Positions 1-10,500 of a stretch of 64,000 nucleotides of DNA are shown here, in pieces. Below the pieces are notes generated by a model that saw only the letters and a program-made list of their open reading frames with translations, made no database searches and was not told the DNA's origin. Within the stretch, counting starts at the first letter, position 1; every line of letters begins with the position of its first letter. The DNA is from Haliotis asinina (Eukaryota; Mollusca; Gastropoda; Lepetellida; Haliotidae), in the NCBI RefSeq assembly GCF_037392515.1, contig NC_090285.1:4901501-4965500 (forward strand). The letters run 5' to 3'. The position numbers were made by a program, and so were the translations under genes.

Positions 1-520
1 CATGCACAGCCAGTAATGGGGGACACATATGACTAAAATGCTCGCGTTTACGGATGTCCCATATACTGACAACAGCGTGGAGCGATTGATTTTATGGGTC
101 GTTTAAGAGCCATTAAACAAAGCGTGTGCAAGAAATATCTGCTGTCTATAGTTCGATGCAGAACATTAATTGGGTGCATGCATGAATCAGAGTTTCTCGT
201 GTACAGCTGATATAAATATGACTCTGTTCATGTTTTCAACGTGTAAACAACATATATACTTTGTTGTTGTGCTAGAATCATAATCAGACGCGGTCCAGTC
301 TAATACTTTGTAGATTTGTGTCTCTTAAACACAACAGGTTTGCACAAGTTCGTTTGTAGGTTTACAAGAACTACACCTGTCTCTTTTCACCAAAATGCTC
401 TAAGCCTGAGCTCTGCGTGACTTTACAGCTTCCTTCTACAGTAATCTAACACAACGTGATATACGTGGATTACTGTTAGAAGCGGTTTTAACGTAGTTTA
501 TCCCTGAACCTTACCTACAG

Positions 521-982
521 TAGTGACATGTTCATGTACTTGTTTAAGTGCCTGACTGTGAGGGTGTGGGTTCGAATCCTAAATAGGTCTCAACTCCAGA
601 AAAAGTGATAGAATTACTTTTGTACTTTCATAAGGAAGTGTAATTCCTAATGTAACATATTTTACATTTGTCCACTTTCTAAATGACATTGTGTGATCAT
701 AGCTTTCGGTCGTGGGAGCCGTGTCAGTTAACAGTTATCAGAGAGATACACAAAGTCCGCAGTCTAGACAACCAGTCGTCCGACTTTCATTTTTGTGTGA
801 GTCGCGGGGGCTGAGCGGGTCAGGTGGCTTTGCATGCTAACGATTGGATACTTGACTCGGAGAGTGTGGGTTCGAATCCCGTATGGGGCTCAACACAAAA
901 AGTATTAGAATTTGTACTTTACTAGGAAAGTGTTATCCTAAATATAACTGACCACTTTCTAAATGGCATTGTGTAATCATAG
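521..982 (+). repeat. Tandem pair of tRNA-derived SINEs (copy A)
   Basis: Two tRNA-like heads with box-B sequence GGTTCGAATCC lie near 577 and 871. Each is followed by a related tail containing ACTTTCTAAATG and CATTGTGTGATCATAG (CATTGTGTAATCATAG in the second). The second head has a longer leader from about 739. The shared head-plus-tail layout marks them as two adjacent copies of one SINE family. They are not functional tRNA genes, because no clean acceptor stem forms. Confidence 0.6.
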
Positions 983-1007
983 AAATGGTAGGCTGGTTTG
1001 TTGAGTG

Positions 1008-1090
1008 TTAATGCCAGTGTCAGACTGCCTCCACGATCCAGTGGCTAGTGCATGTACACGGAGGGTCGGGTTCGATCCCTGGCCGTCATA
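1008..1090 (+). repeat. Third tRNA-like module (copy A)
   Basis: A box-A-like TCCAGTGGCTAG is followed by box-B GGGTTCGATCCC at about 35-40 bases, the spacing of an internal RNA polymerase III promoter. It follows the SINE pair directly. The flanking stems do not pair well enough to call a tRNA gene. 1091-1540 to its right holds nothing I recognise. Confidence 0.45.
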
Positions 1091-1540
1091 CTGAAAGACC
1101 AGAGCCTCGGTCCTCAAAGCGATTGTAGCGCTAGGAGTCATAAGTCTATGTTAAAGTATGGGAGTTACGATCATCTTAGTTCTACGACAGTCGTACGAGG
1201 GGATGTCAAAAAGTAGTGAGCCTAAACTCTATTCTCAATGTCTAATGTGTGTAAAGTTACCATTTCATTGTGAAGGAATCTTTAGTAAAGCCACATCCAA
1301 AGTTTGACATATGTGGGTAATGTAGTTCACGAGATTTGAGTTACCACAACACATTGGGGTATAATATTTGTAAAATAATTGCAGAAAACGAAAACAACAT
1401 GTTATTTGGTACCCCTTGGATAATGGTATGTCCTCAAGTAATATCATATACCCCGTCGTAATCAACAGCCAAAGATTTGGATTACTTGATTTAGATTTAG
1501 ACATGGACTGTCATTGACTACACTGCAACATCACCTGTCT

Positions 1541-2040
1541 ACAGTACTATCATCGGTCGCCACAGCACATCATCACTTGGCTACAGTACATCATCACTTG
1601 GCTACAGTACATCATCACTTGGCTACAGCACATCATCACCTGGCTACAGCACACCATCACCTGTCTACAGTAAAATCATCACTTGGCTACAGCACATCAT
1701 CACTTTCCTACAACACGTTATCACCTGGCTACAGGACATCATCACCTGGCTACAGTACATCATGACTTGGCTAAAGAACATCATCAATTGGCTAAATTAC
1801 ATCATCAATTGGCTACAGTACATCATCAATTGGCTGCAGCACATCATCACTTGGCTACAGTACATCATCACTTGGCTACAGTACATCATCACTTGGCTAT
1901 AGTACATCATCACTTGGCTACAGTACATCATCACTTGGCTACAGTACATCATCGGTTGGCTACAGCACATCATCACTTGGCTACAGCACATCATCACTTG
2001 GCTACAGTACATCTTTTGGTTACACTACATCATCACTTGG
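1541..2040. repeat. 21-bp satellite (copy A)
   Basis: About 23 tandem copies of a 21-bp unit beginning CATCATCACTTGG and ending CTACAGTA. Because the unit is a multiple of three, several frames stay open and yield His/Leu-rich or Cys/Ser/Met-rich reading frames on both strands, which I treat as artefacts. 2041-2570 beyond it shows no feature. Confidence 0.95.
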
Positions 2041-2574
2041 CCTAGGTTCAGCATGACTCGGCAGCAGCACGTCATCACTCAGCAGGAGTAAGCACTCAAT
2101 CGAAAGCCGTACATGAACACTCCCCTGTCGTAACAATACTGTCCGATCAACACCCTTCGCTTGCAGTACACTCACGTTAACGTAGTGATTTTCATTTATC
2201 AAAACACACATACTCCAATTGCAAAACATCTCTTTACGTGTTCTAAAGAGTGTAAGAAGTGCATGAACATATCAAGCAGTATAAAAAATATATCAACCGA
2301 TTACTGGAAGGCAAAAAGATAAGGCTAAAGAACTTTCGAAAATGTTTACACAAAGTAAAGTCTACAAACTAAAGGGAGATAAATCATATGGAGCCAAACT
2401 CATATGAACCAAATGCGACATTCATCAGATTCGGTAACCTGATTGGTAAGTATTGTGAATAACAGACTTAACACTTTTTATAAAACATTAACGTATTACA
2501 TCTTGCCCAGACGAGTTTCACAAATGTCCACTCAACAAAAGATAACACCTTTGTTATGAATATGCTCAACTAAA

Positions 2575-3572
2575 AACTAGCAAAAGCGTTCGATAATGTA
2601 TGGAGGGTTGGGCTACTCAACAGTGTAATTAATGGTAGATTTTTAACTCTTGTTCAAATAATGTATGATAATATGAAATCGTTTGTACTATCCTTACTAA
2701 TGATAGATGTACATCTGTGAGTCTTTGTAGCTTCCCAGATATTGATATGAACCAATGTATTTCATTTATGATACTACTGTATGTAGATGTCACTGTCCTT
2801 TTTTGATGATTCTGTCCCTGGGTGGGGTGTACGATTTATATATATATATATTAGTCGCTCAAAGGGTAATCTGTTACAGGTATGAGCTATATTATGTTGG
2901 AACAACTCCAAAAATCATCAAAGTTGATTTAGATAATTATGCACTTATCCAAGGCGCTATCCAATGTTTAATGCCAGTGGTTAACTTCTCAGGTAGAATC
3001 AATCCTAGAGGGTCAATTTTACCGAAGTTGGAAAGCTGAGATAGACAACAGCCCTGAAGGTTTCTATTACAGATACATTAAAAATCTTTAGAAAATTATC
3101 TCCTTCTTCCACCTATGTATATTTACCAGTTTTAAAATACGAAACGTGTAACCATAACGTATATGTTGAAGTTGGCCGTTGCCATGGCATTGATCGTCAA
3201 AACAGAACCTGCAGTCTCTGTAGATCACTTGCTGTAGCAGATAATTTTCATTATTTATTTAAATGCGAAGCTGTTACTGAACAAAGAAATAAATACATTC
3301 CCATTAAATGCTTAATATCTTTCCCTAACCTAATAACGTATAAAGCATATTCATGAAGCAAAACCTGGAGCAGTAAAAAAGATATAGCAAACTACCTAAA
3401 CCTAGTTGCTAAAAAGTGAGAAGAAACTGAATGATATATGTCGTATTTATGTTGTAAAACTATGCTTGTACTTTCTGCCATCTTGCCTTTATGTATATGT
3501 ATTGTGTGTGTTCATAATGTTTCTCTTGTACCACCAGCAGTGTGTTCTTGATATTAAGAGAGCTTGAGAATA
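2575..3572 (+). mobile_element. Decayed LINE fragment (copy A)
   Basis: An RT motif-A-like stretch, KAFDNVWR, is readable near 2583-2610. A C-terminal zinc-knuckle-like piece is readable near 3165-3345, with CSLC followed by HYLFKC. The sequence between is degenerate. The end at about 3572 looks like a LINE 3' untranslated region. It is 5'-truncated and non-functional, and is present in all three duplicons. Clade uncertain, probably of the jockey/CR1 group. Confidence 0.6.
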
Positions 3573-3834
3573 CTCTTAGTTATCGTAACATAATGGATCA
3601 TGGATGATTCCAGAAAGCTAAAAATTTATCGGAAAGGTTCCAGTTGGAAAAAGGACAGATAATTAATGAAGGCCACATTGGCCTGCAAACGTTTAAAACT
3701 ACTAGCCCCATACACTGACAACGAACTCTCATTACCGCCGGGCCGGCGATTATATGTCGCTGATCAAATGATCTTCTTGTTCCTATTGTATCGCAACGTT
3801 GGTAGATTGGTAGGTTGGCTGGTTTGTTTAATTT

Positions 3835-4027
3835 GTTGTGTATCGCTGCACTCCGCAATATTCCAGCTGTACGGCAGCGGTCTGTAAATAATCGACCAGA
3901 CAATCCAGTGATCAACATCATAAGCATCGTTCCACGCAGTTGTGATACAATGACCACCCGATCCCATTAGACACCCCGTCAGGCAAACCTGGGTAACTGA
4001 AGACCAGTTCTAACACGGATGGTCACG
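3835..4027 (-). repeat. Gastropod-type SINE, 3' of P450 A
   Basis: The plus strand reads the tail core (GCACTCCGCAATATTCCAGC), then GTCTGTAAATAATCGA, then ACCACCCGATCCCATTAG and an end resembling GGTCACGAG. Full copies elsewhere (36069-36324, 36768-37022) show the SINE's own strand is minus here. It lies about 60 bp downstream of the P450 stop codon in copies A, B and C, so the insertion predates the duplications. Confidence 0.75.
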
Positions 4028-4302
4028 AGTATAGAGAGGATCTAGGCATAGTGTTCTTGTTAACATTGTGATGATCCGAACAGTATTACTTTCGGGGGAT
4101 AGCTCGTAGTTGGAATTCAGGTGGCGCATTTGTTAAACCCAGTATTCCTTCCAGTGGAGGCTTAACCCCGTTTACTGGGACGAACTTGAACTTCTGAATC
4201 ATGGTGGTGAGGAAGAGGAAGAGCTCCATCCGGGCCATTGCTTCTCCCAGGCAAATCCTTCGACCTTAAAATATGAAAACAAAAGTTCAGTTCTATTACC
4301 GT

Positions 4303-4479
4303 ATGTATGTATGTATGTATGTATGTATGTATGTATGTATGTATGTATGTATGTATGTATGTATGTATGTATGTATGTATGTATGTATGTATGTATGTAT
4401 GTATGTATGTATGTATGTATGAATGTATGTATGTATGTATGTATGTATGTATGTATGTATGTATGTATGTATGTATGCG

Positions 4480-4511
<32 letters not shown>

Positions 4512-4540
4512 TGCACGTATTCATGTATGTATGCACGTAC

Positions 4541-4572
<32 letters not shown>

Positions 4573-4575
4573 GTC
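4303..4575. repeat. TATG/TG microsatellite in intron 3 of P450 A
   Basis: A long GTAT(G) tetranucleotide run passes into CG/TG-rich dinucleotide repeats. It lies in intron 3, between the exon 4 acceptor and the exon 3 donor, at the same place as in copies B and C. The Tyr/Ile/His/Thr and Met/Tyr/Val/Cys reading frames here are artefacts. Confidence 0.95.
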
Positions 4576-5395
4576 CATGCCACTCTATGAAAGGAGCGTA
4601 TGTGCATGTACTTATGTATGTGCATACAGGTCTGTTGCATACGCTATGTAGCGTTTATAAGTAACTCACTCAAAGAAAATGGGATAAAATCATACATGTA
4701 TATATACATCCAGTGCTTTCAGAAACTTGACGAAGACAGGGTCGGTATATTCAAAACGTTTGCCAAAGACAATGGAACAGACAATGGAACGGCATTCTGC
4801 GCTAAACGCTCTATGTGGAAACCTTGGCCTGTCTGTTTCTCCAGGGCTAAGACAAAGTGTGCAATTTCCTCGTGTATTTTGTCCTCCATGATCGTTCTTC
4901 CAGCCCCAAACTCTCGCAAAATGTTGAGAGCAAAGCGCCTTTGTTCATGCCACAAGTCCCCGGAAGATGCGACTACTCCTGTTTGCAAAATATAGTGAAA
5001 TAGAATTCAACCCTATGCCGTAGCATAAATGGCACTGTATGTATGTATATTGGAGACATTTGTAGAACAGTGTTGTATGTGAATCACGTTGTTTCTGTTA
5101 AGACTCATTTCAGGACGGCGGTGACCTGGTTTCTATATTAAGACTGGGAGAAAGGATTGTAGAGTAAGGTTCTGGGCCTACTCTGGAATATACCAGTGAT
5201 GTCAGAGGAACTGGAGGGGGATCTGAATCTGGTCTTTGCCAACTCACATACTCACATATTGCAGCGACGTGAATCTTACCATCAACATCTTTGTGTCCAC
5301 AGTCAATTCTATTATATTAAGTTATATTGCATTTGTATTGCCACGCTGTTTCATACCATCATTGTAATTTCTTTGTATAACTGGGTATAACATTG

Positions 5396-5690
5396 TTCAG
5401 GTATATAATGCTGGAAAGGTGTGACATTAGTGAGCTGTATTGTACCAACAAGGTATGACATGGGTCAGCGGTATAGTGCTGCGAAGGTATTAAGTGGGTC
5501 AACTGTATGTTGCTGCCAAGGCACGGTATGGGTCAGCTGTGTGTTGCTGCCAAGGTATGAAGTGGGTCAGCTGTATAGTGCTGCCAAGGTATGACATAGG
5601 TCAGTTGTATGTTGCTGCCAAGGTATGAAGTGGGTCAGCTGTATGTTGCAGCCAAGGTACGACGTGGGTCAGCTGTATAGTGCTACGATC
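5396..5690. repeat. 34-bp minisatellite in intron 1 of P450 A
   Basis: About nine degenerate copies of a roughly 34-bp unit beginning GGTATGACATGGGTCAGCTG and ending GTTGCTGCCAA. The same monomer occupies intron 1 of the B, C and D copies. The rest of the intron (5691-6163) shows no other feature. Confidence 0.9.
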
Positions 5691-6465
5691 GTTTAAATTC
5701 CATACACAGCAAGTCTCGAGTTTAGGCAAGTTGCAGGGATAATGAGTCTTTTATTGCATCAGTAGGAAGCTTGTATCAAATGTATATAGCATAGACCAAA
5801 ATACTATCGAAAAAGCGTGACATCGTGCCGTTAAACACTCGTTTTTTCGTTCAGATGCCCTCTGTAAACCTACTATATGGAATTCGGTTTTTGCAATACC
5901 TACATCTAGCAAAAATTGAATGCACCTTATCTGTGTTCGTGTACACACAAATTTTCACTTTCACCAACAATGCAGTACAAAAAGGTAAATGACACAACCA
6001 AACACAAACTGCTTACAATGTACCTGATTTGACGATGGTTTTAGCAATGACGGTTATTGGCACTATTAACGTTTTCATTATGGCTGTCGTGCCCGTCATG
6101 GTCCAATGGTTAGAGCCACTCTTAAAACACCTTTACTTCAGCTAAAATTTGAAGAAAACGCTCCTTTTCTCCTTGCGAAGAAATCAGTCAAAAATGTGTG
6201 TGGCCTGTCGGAGAAGACATCGGTGTTCTTGATTATGGCTTCTTTAAGGACGTTGTAGGCATTGAGGACGATGACAGGTTTGTGGAAGACATACAGACTG
6301 AAAATATCGCCATACTTCTGTCGAAGGTTCTTAAACAAAACACGGGAATCAGTCTCCATTGACAGGGCGTTCCCCTGGAACGGAAGGAGAGGGGGGCCAA
6401 GGGGAAGTCCATTTGCCCGCCGCATTGACAGTCATAACACTGTCAGCACCACGACCAGAAATAAG

Positions 6466-6526
6466 TGAGTGAGTGAGTTAACATTTAACGTCACATCGGC
6501 AATATTGCAGCCATATCGTGACGAGA
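6466..6526 (-). repeat. LINE 3' tail
   Basis: The last ~60 bp of the LINE. On the plus strand it starts TGAGTGAGTGAGTTAAC and contains GGCAATATTGCAGCCATA. The same layout (GAGTGAGTT, then a CAATATT core, then a CCATAT/CTATAT box) forms the tail of the abundant SINE in this window. A 59-bp solo copy sits at 49488-49546. Confidence 0.75.
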
Positions 6527-7023
6527 ACAATATAAGTTATAGTAATGTTAGGATGAGAAAAGAGAAAAAGTAAAACCTGTCAGCGAAGGACAGTAAAAAC
6601 ACTAGAGTATCACAGAACATAAAACTAGCATTGAAAGTTAAAACATTGGAATTAAAGAAGACAATACAACATAAAACCGGGGCTATAGATCGCCAACAAC
6701 TGAAGGTAGATCACCATACTAAGGTCCATGGGGACTTACATTACTTCTGCTACCTGCATGAACCCTAGTTGGATTTACACCATCCCTTCAGCTATTGGCG
6801 ATTATCCTGAAATTTAGCTATGACTTAAAACAACAAATATTCTACGATTAAAAACTAGTAGTAGATTTAAATTGACTATGAGAGTATTGGACTTACGTAC
6901 CCTCTCAGGAGGACAATAATTTTACAATACTTCAACCCCCTTTGAGGGTATCGCCACTAACAATCTAAGTTACTAATTTAAACTACCAATCATTAAAATA
7001 CAACTATCTACAGAACATATCAA

Positions 7024-7580
7024 TTACAATTCAATAAGAAAATCAATTTCTTTTAAAAATCCAAGAATTAAATGAGTACTAACTGTGCTAAAAAGATCCT
7101 TCATTGTTTTGACATTGAAATAGTTATCCCTTATGATGGAGAATTCAACACAGTCAAGCAGGATATGCTTGACCGTGGTTCTCTCATCACAAGGGATACA
7201 AAACGGAGGACCATCGCCTTTTAGTAAATAACTGTGGGTGTAACGCGTATGGCCAATGCGACACCGTCGCAGAATGACCTCTTCAAATCTGGACTGACAG
7301 CCTAAGGGAGTGTAACCAATATAAGGTTTTATGGCATGTAATTTATTTATTCCCACTTGGGTATCCCACTTCTTTTGCATCAGATCACGAATGTAAGTTC
7401 TAATGCTAGCTTTATAGTCAGAGTATGGAATAAGAAGTGGTGTCACAGATTTGTTGAGTGCAGCCTTAGCAGCAAGATCGGCCATTGCATTCCCAGAAAT
7501 ACCTACATGGCTGGGTAACCATCAAAAGACGATGTTGCACTGGCCAGTTGCAAGATCATTATACAATTCAATTATGTCAA
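7024..7580 (-). pseudogene. LINE ORF2 C-terminal RNase H end, out of frame
   Basis: This continues the RNase H domain of ORF2. WLPSHVGISGN and the final acidic motif NAMADLAAK are readable around 7455-7515, followed by about 140 residues with a cysteine/histidine cluster (CRIGHTRYTHSYLL, CIPCDE, HILLDC). It is separated from the main ORF2 by one frameshift near 7590 and one in-frame TGA just before WLPSH, so this copy cannot make a full ORF2. Confidence 0.8.
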
Positions 7581-10500
7581 TTAAAAGTGGATGTTTACAA
7601 GACAATTTTTAATAGCCTGAAGGCAAGAAAGAGAGTCAGAAAAAATTATATACTGTACATGATTAGGATGTCTTTGAATATATTGAAGACCCGTTAATAT
7701 TGCGTTTGCTTCTGCAGTGAAAATGGAGCTGTTATCAGGTAATCGAGAAGATATTGTCCTGGATCCAATGACAGTGGCACAAGCAACTGTGCCACCATCC
7801 TTGGACTCATCTGTAAATAAGGATTTGTATGTACTATAATTATTTTTTAATTGCATAAACCCTTGTTTATATTGTAATTCGTTTGTGTCTGATTTTTTTA
7901 ACTTTGTTAAGGTGAGGTCAACCTGTGGCCTCACTAATTGCCAAGGAGGAGAAGAAAGAAGACGAGAAGGCGCTATACTTTTCAGCTCAATGCCGGCAGC
8001 AGAAATAAATGGTTTAATTCTGTGCCCAAGAGGCGGAACAAGAGAAGGCTTTTTGTTGTATAAATGCTCATAAAGAGGATCGAAAACACAGTTAAAAGCA
8101 GGGTTGGATTCGTTAGAGTATAGTTTTGTAATATATTGTAAAGCTAATTTGATACGGCGCTGTGTAAGAGATGGTTCGTCGGCTTCGACATAGAGACTGT
8201 CAATAGGAGAAGTTCGGAACGACCCAAGACAAAGTCTCAGACCTTGGTGGTGGATAGAATCAAGGAGTTTTAGATTGCTGTTACAGGCTCCACCATAAAT
8301 GATGGAGCCATAATCAAGCTTCGAACGGACAAGTGAACGGTATAGGTGCAGGAGAGTAGCTTGATCCCCTCCCCATTTTGAGTTTGACACAATTTTCAAT
8401 AGATCAAGTGCCTTCAGACATTTAGTTTTCAAGGATTTGATATGCGGAAGAAAAGTTAAATGAGAGTCGAAAATCAAACCTAAGAACTTGGCCTCCTTAA
8501 CGACTTTGATAGGAGTGCCATTTAAAAATAATTCTGGGTCCTTATGTGGTTTATACTTACGGCAGAAATGGATGCAATTAGTTTTTGTCTTAGAAAACTT
8601 CAAACCATTCTCAAGACACCATTTATTTATTTTGTTTAAACATACTTGCATTTGCCGTTCAATAGTATGCATATTCTTACCGCGACAGGAAATATTAAAA
8701 TCATCCACGAAAAGTGATCCATCTTTTGAATCGTTTAAAACCTTGGATAAACTATTGATCTTGATACTAAATAAGGTCACAGACAAAATGCTGCCTTGCG
8801 GAACACCCTGATCCTGATTGTAATGATCAGACAGGGTAGAACCTACTCGGACTTGAAATTGTCTGCCTTGTAAAAACTGCGCTATAAAAAGAGGTAAACG
8901 ACCCCTTAAACCGAAATCATGTAAATCCTTTAAAATGCCATGCTTCCAGGTGGTATCGTATGCTTTCTCGAGATAAAAAAAGATCGATACAGCATGCTGC
9001 TTATTTATAAATGCATTTTTTACAAAGGATTCTAAACGTACCAAATGATCAATGGTACTACGATTCTTCCTGAATCCACACTGAATATTTGTGATAAGGT
9101 TGTTAGTTTCAAGAAACCATGTTAATCGATTGTTTACCATACGCTCCATGGTTTTACAGACACAACTCGTTAAAGAAATTGGTCTGTAATTAGATGGATC
9201 GGTATGATCCCGGCCAGGTTTAGGAATAGGAATGATTATAGCATTTCGCCAAGATGGTGGGAAATTACCAGAAGTCCAGATACTGTCAAAGATATTCAAT
9301 AATGTTTGTAAACACGATTCAGGGAGATGTTTAAGAAGCTGATAATGAATATTATCGGGGCCTGAAGCAGTGTCATGAGCTTGTCCAAGAGCAGCAATGA
9401 GCTCATGAATAGAAAATAATTCATTATAATCCTCCCCATTATCTGAATTAAAATTAATATTCTTTTTTTCTTGATGGTTTTTAAATTTCTGAAAAGTCGG
9501 TGAATAATTTGATGAGGAGGATTGTTTAGCTAACGTTTCACCTAGTTTGTTAGCAATATCAGCTTTTTCAGTTAAAAGAGTGTCACCCTCCTTAAGATGG
9601 TGCACACTACATTTGGAACCTTTACCTTTTATCTTCTTCACCATATTCCATACCTTAGAAATAGGTGTTCGTGAGTTAATTCTAGAAACATAATTTCGCC
9701 ATGACTGTCGTTTACTTTGTTGAAATGTACGACGAGCCTTGGCGTTTGAGATTTTAAACTGGTTTAAGTTATGGACGGTTGGATGTCGACGAAAATATTT
9801 TTCCGCCTTTTTTCTAGCCCTTCTAGCCTGTTTACAGTCAATAGTAAACCATGGCTTCCGAATATGTGGAACCATAGAGGACTTGGGAATACAATCATCG
9901 GCAATCATGTTTAATTCATCAGAAAACATCTGAATAGGATCAGACACATTGAGAAAGAATTCTGGTTTTAGTCTGTTAGTGCATAAGGTCTCGAATAAAG
10001 ACCAATCTGCCTTGTTAAAGTTCCATCTAGACAATGGTGCAGCGTCACTGGGGTTTATGGCTGAAAGTATAGTGGGAAAATGGTCACTTCCACAAAGATC
10101 ATCGTGGACTGACCATTCAAATTCATTGTATAAACTGGAATCAGCAACAGATAAATCAAGAGAGGAGTACGAACCTGTCGCGGGATGAAGATATGTATGA
10201 GAATTATCATTGAAAATACATAAATCAGTATTCGTGAAGAAATCCTCAAGAATCTTTCCTTTCCCATTGGTGTTACTGCTACCCCAAAGTGGGTTATGAC
10301 CATTTAAGTCCCCCATGATAATACAAGGTTTTGGGAGTTGGTCATAAAGGATCTGATGATCGGATTGCTGCAGAGTCGATGATGGCTGAATATACAATGA
10401 ACACAAGGTAATAACAATATGCAGAGTAACACGAACCGCAACTGCCTGAAGAGGGGTAGTGAGAGGAACAAGACTGTGGATAGTTCCCTGCTTCACCAAG

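Noticed and set aside
808-895. Functional tRNA genes at the box-A/box-B matches
   Set aside because: Box B is good but acceptor and anticodon stems do not pair convincingly, and related tails mark the modules as SINEs.
1514-2045. His/Leu/Ala/Thr-repeat proteins on the plus strand (and Cys/Ser/Met repeats on the minus strand; same at 59723-60296)
   Set aside because: They are readings of a 21-bp satellite, open in several frames only because the unit is a multiple of three.
4162-4664. Ile/His/Thr/Tyr and Met/Tyr/Val/Cys repeat proteins (also at 45734-46181 and 62411-62897)
   Set aside because: Translations of TATG/TG microsatellites in P450 intron 3. The real coding part is only exon 4 at the edge.
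4162-4988. A shortened working P450 made from the joined remains in copies A and C
   Set aside because: The I-helix, ExxR and PxRF parts are absent, the exon 2 remainder is frame-shifted, and the haem-loop glycine codon is altered; it cannot fold as a P450.
8488-8811. Plus-strand frames within 7885-12290
   Set aside because: Shadows of the LINE ORF1 and ORF2 on the opposite strand.
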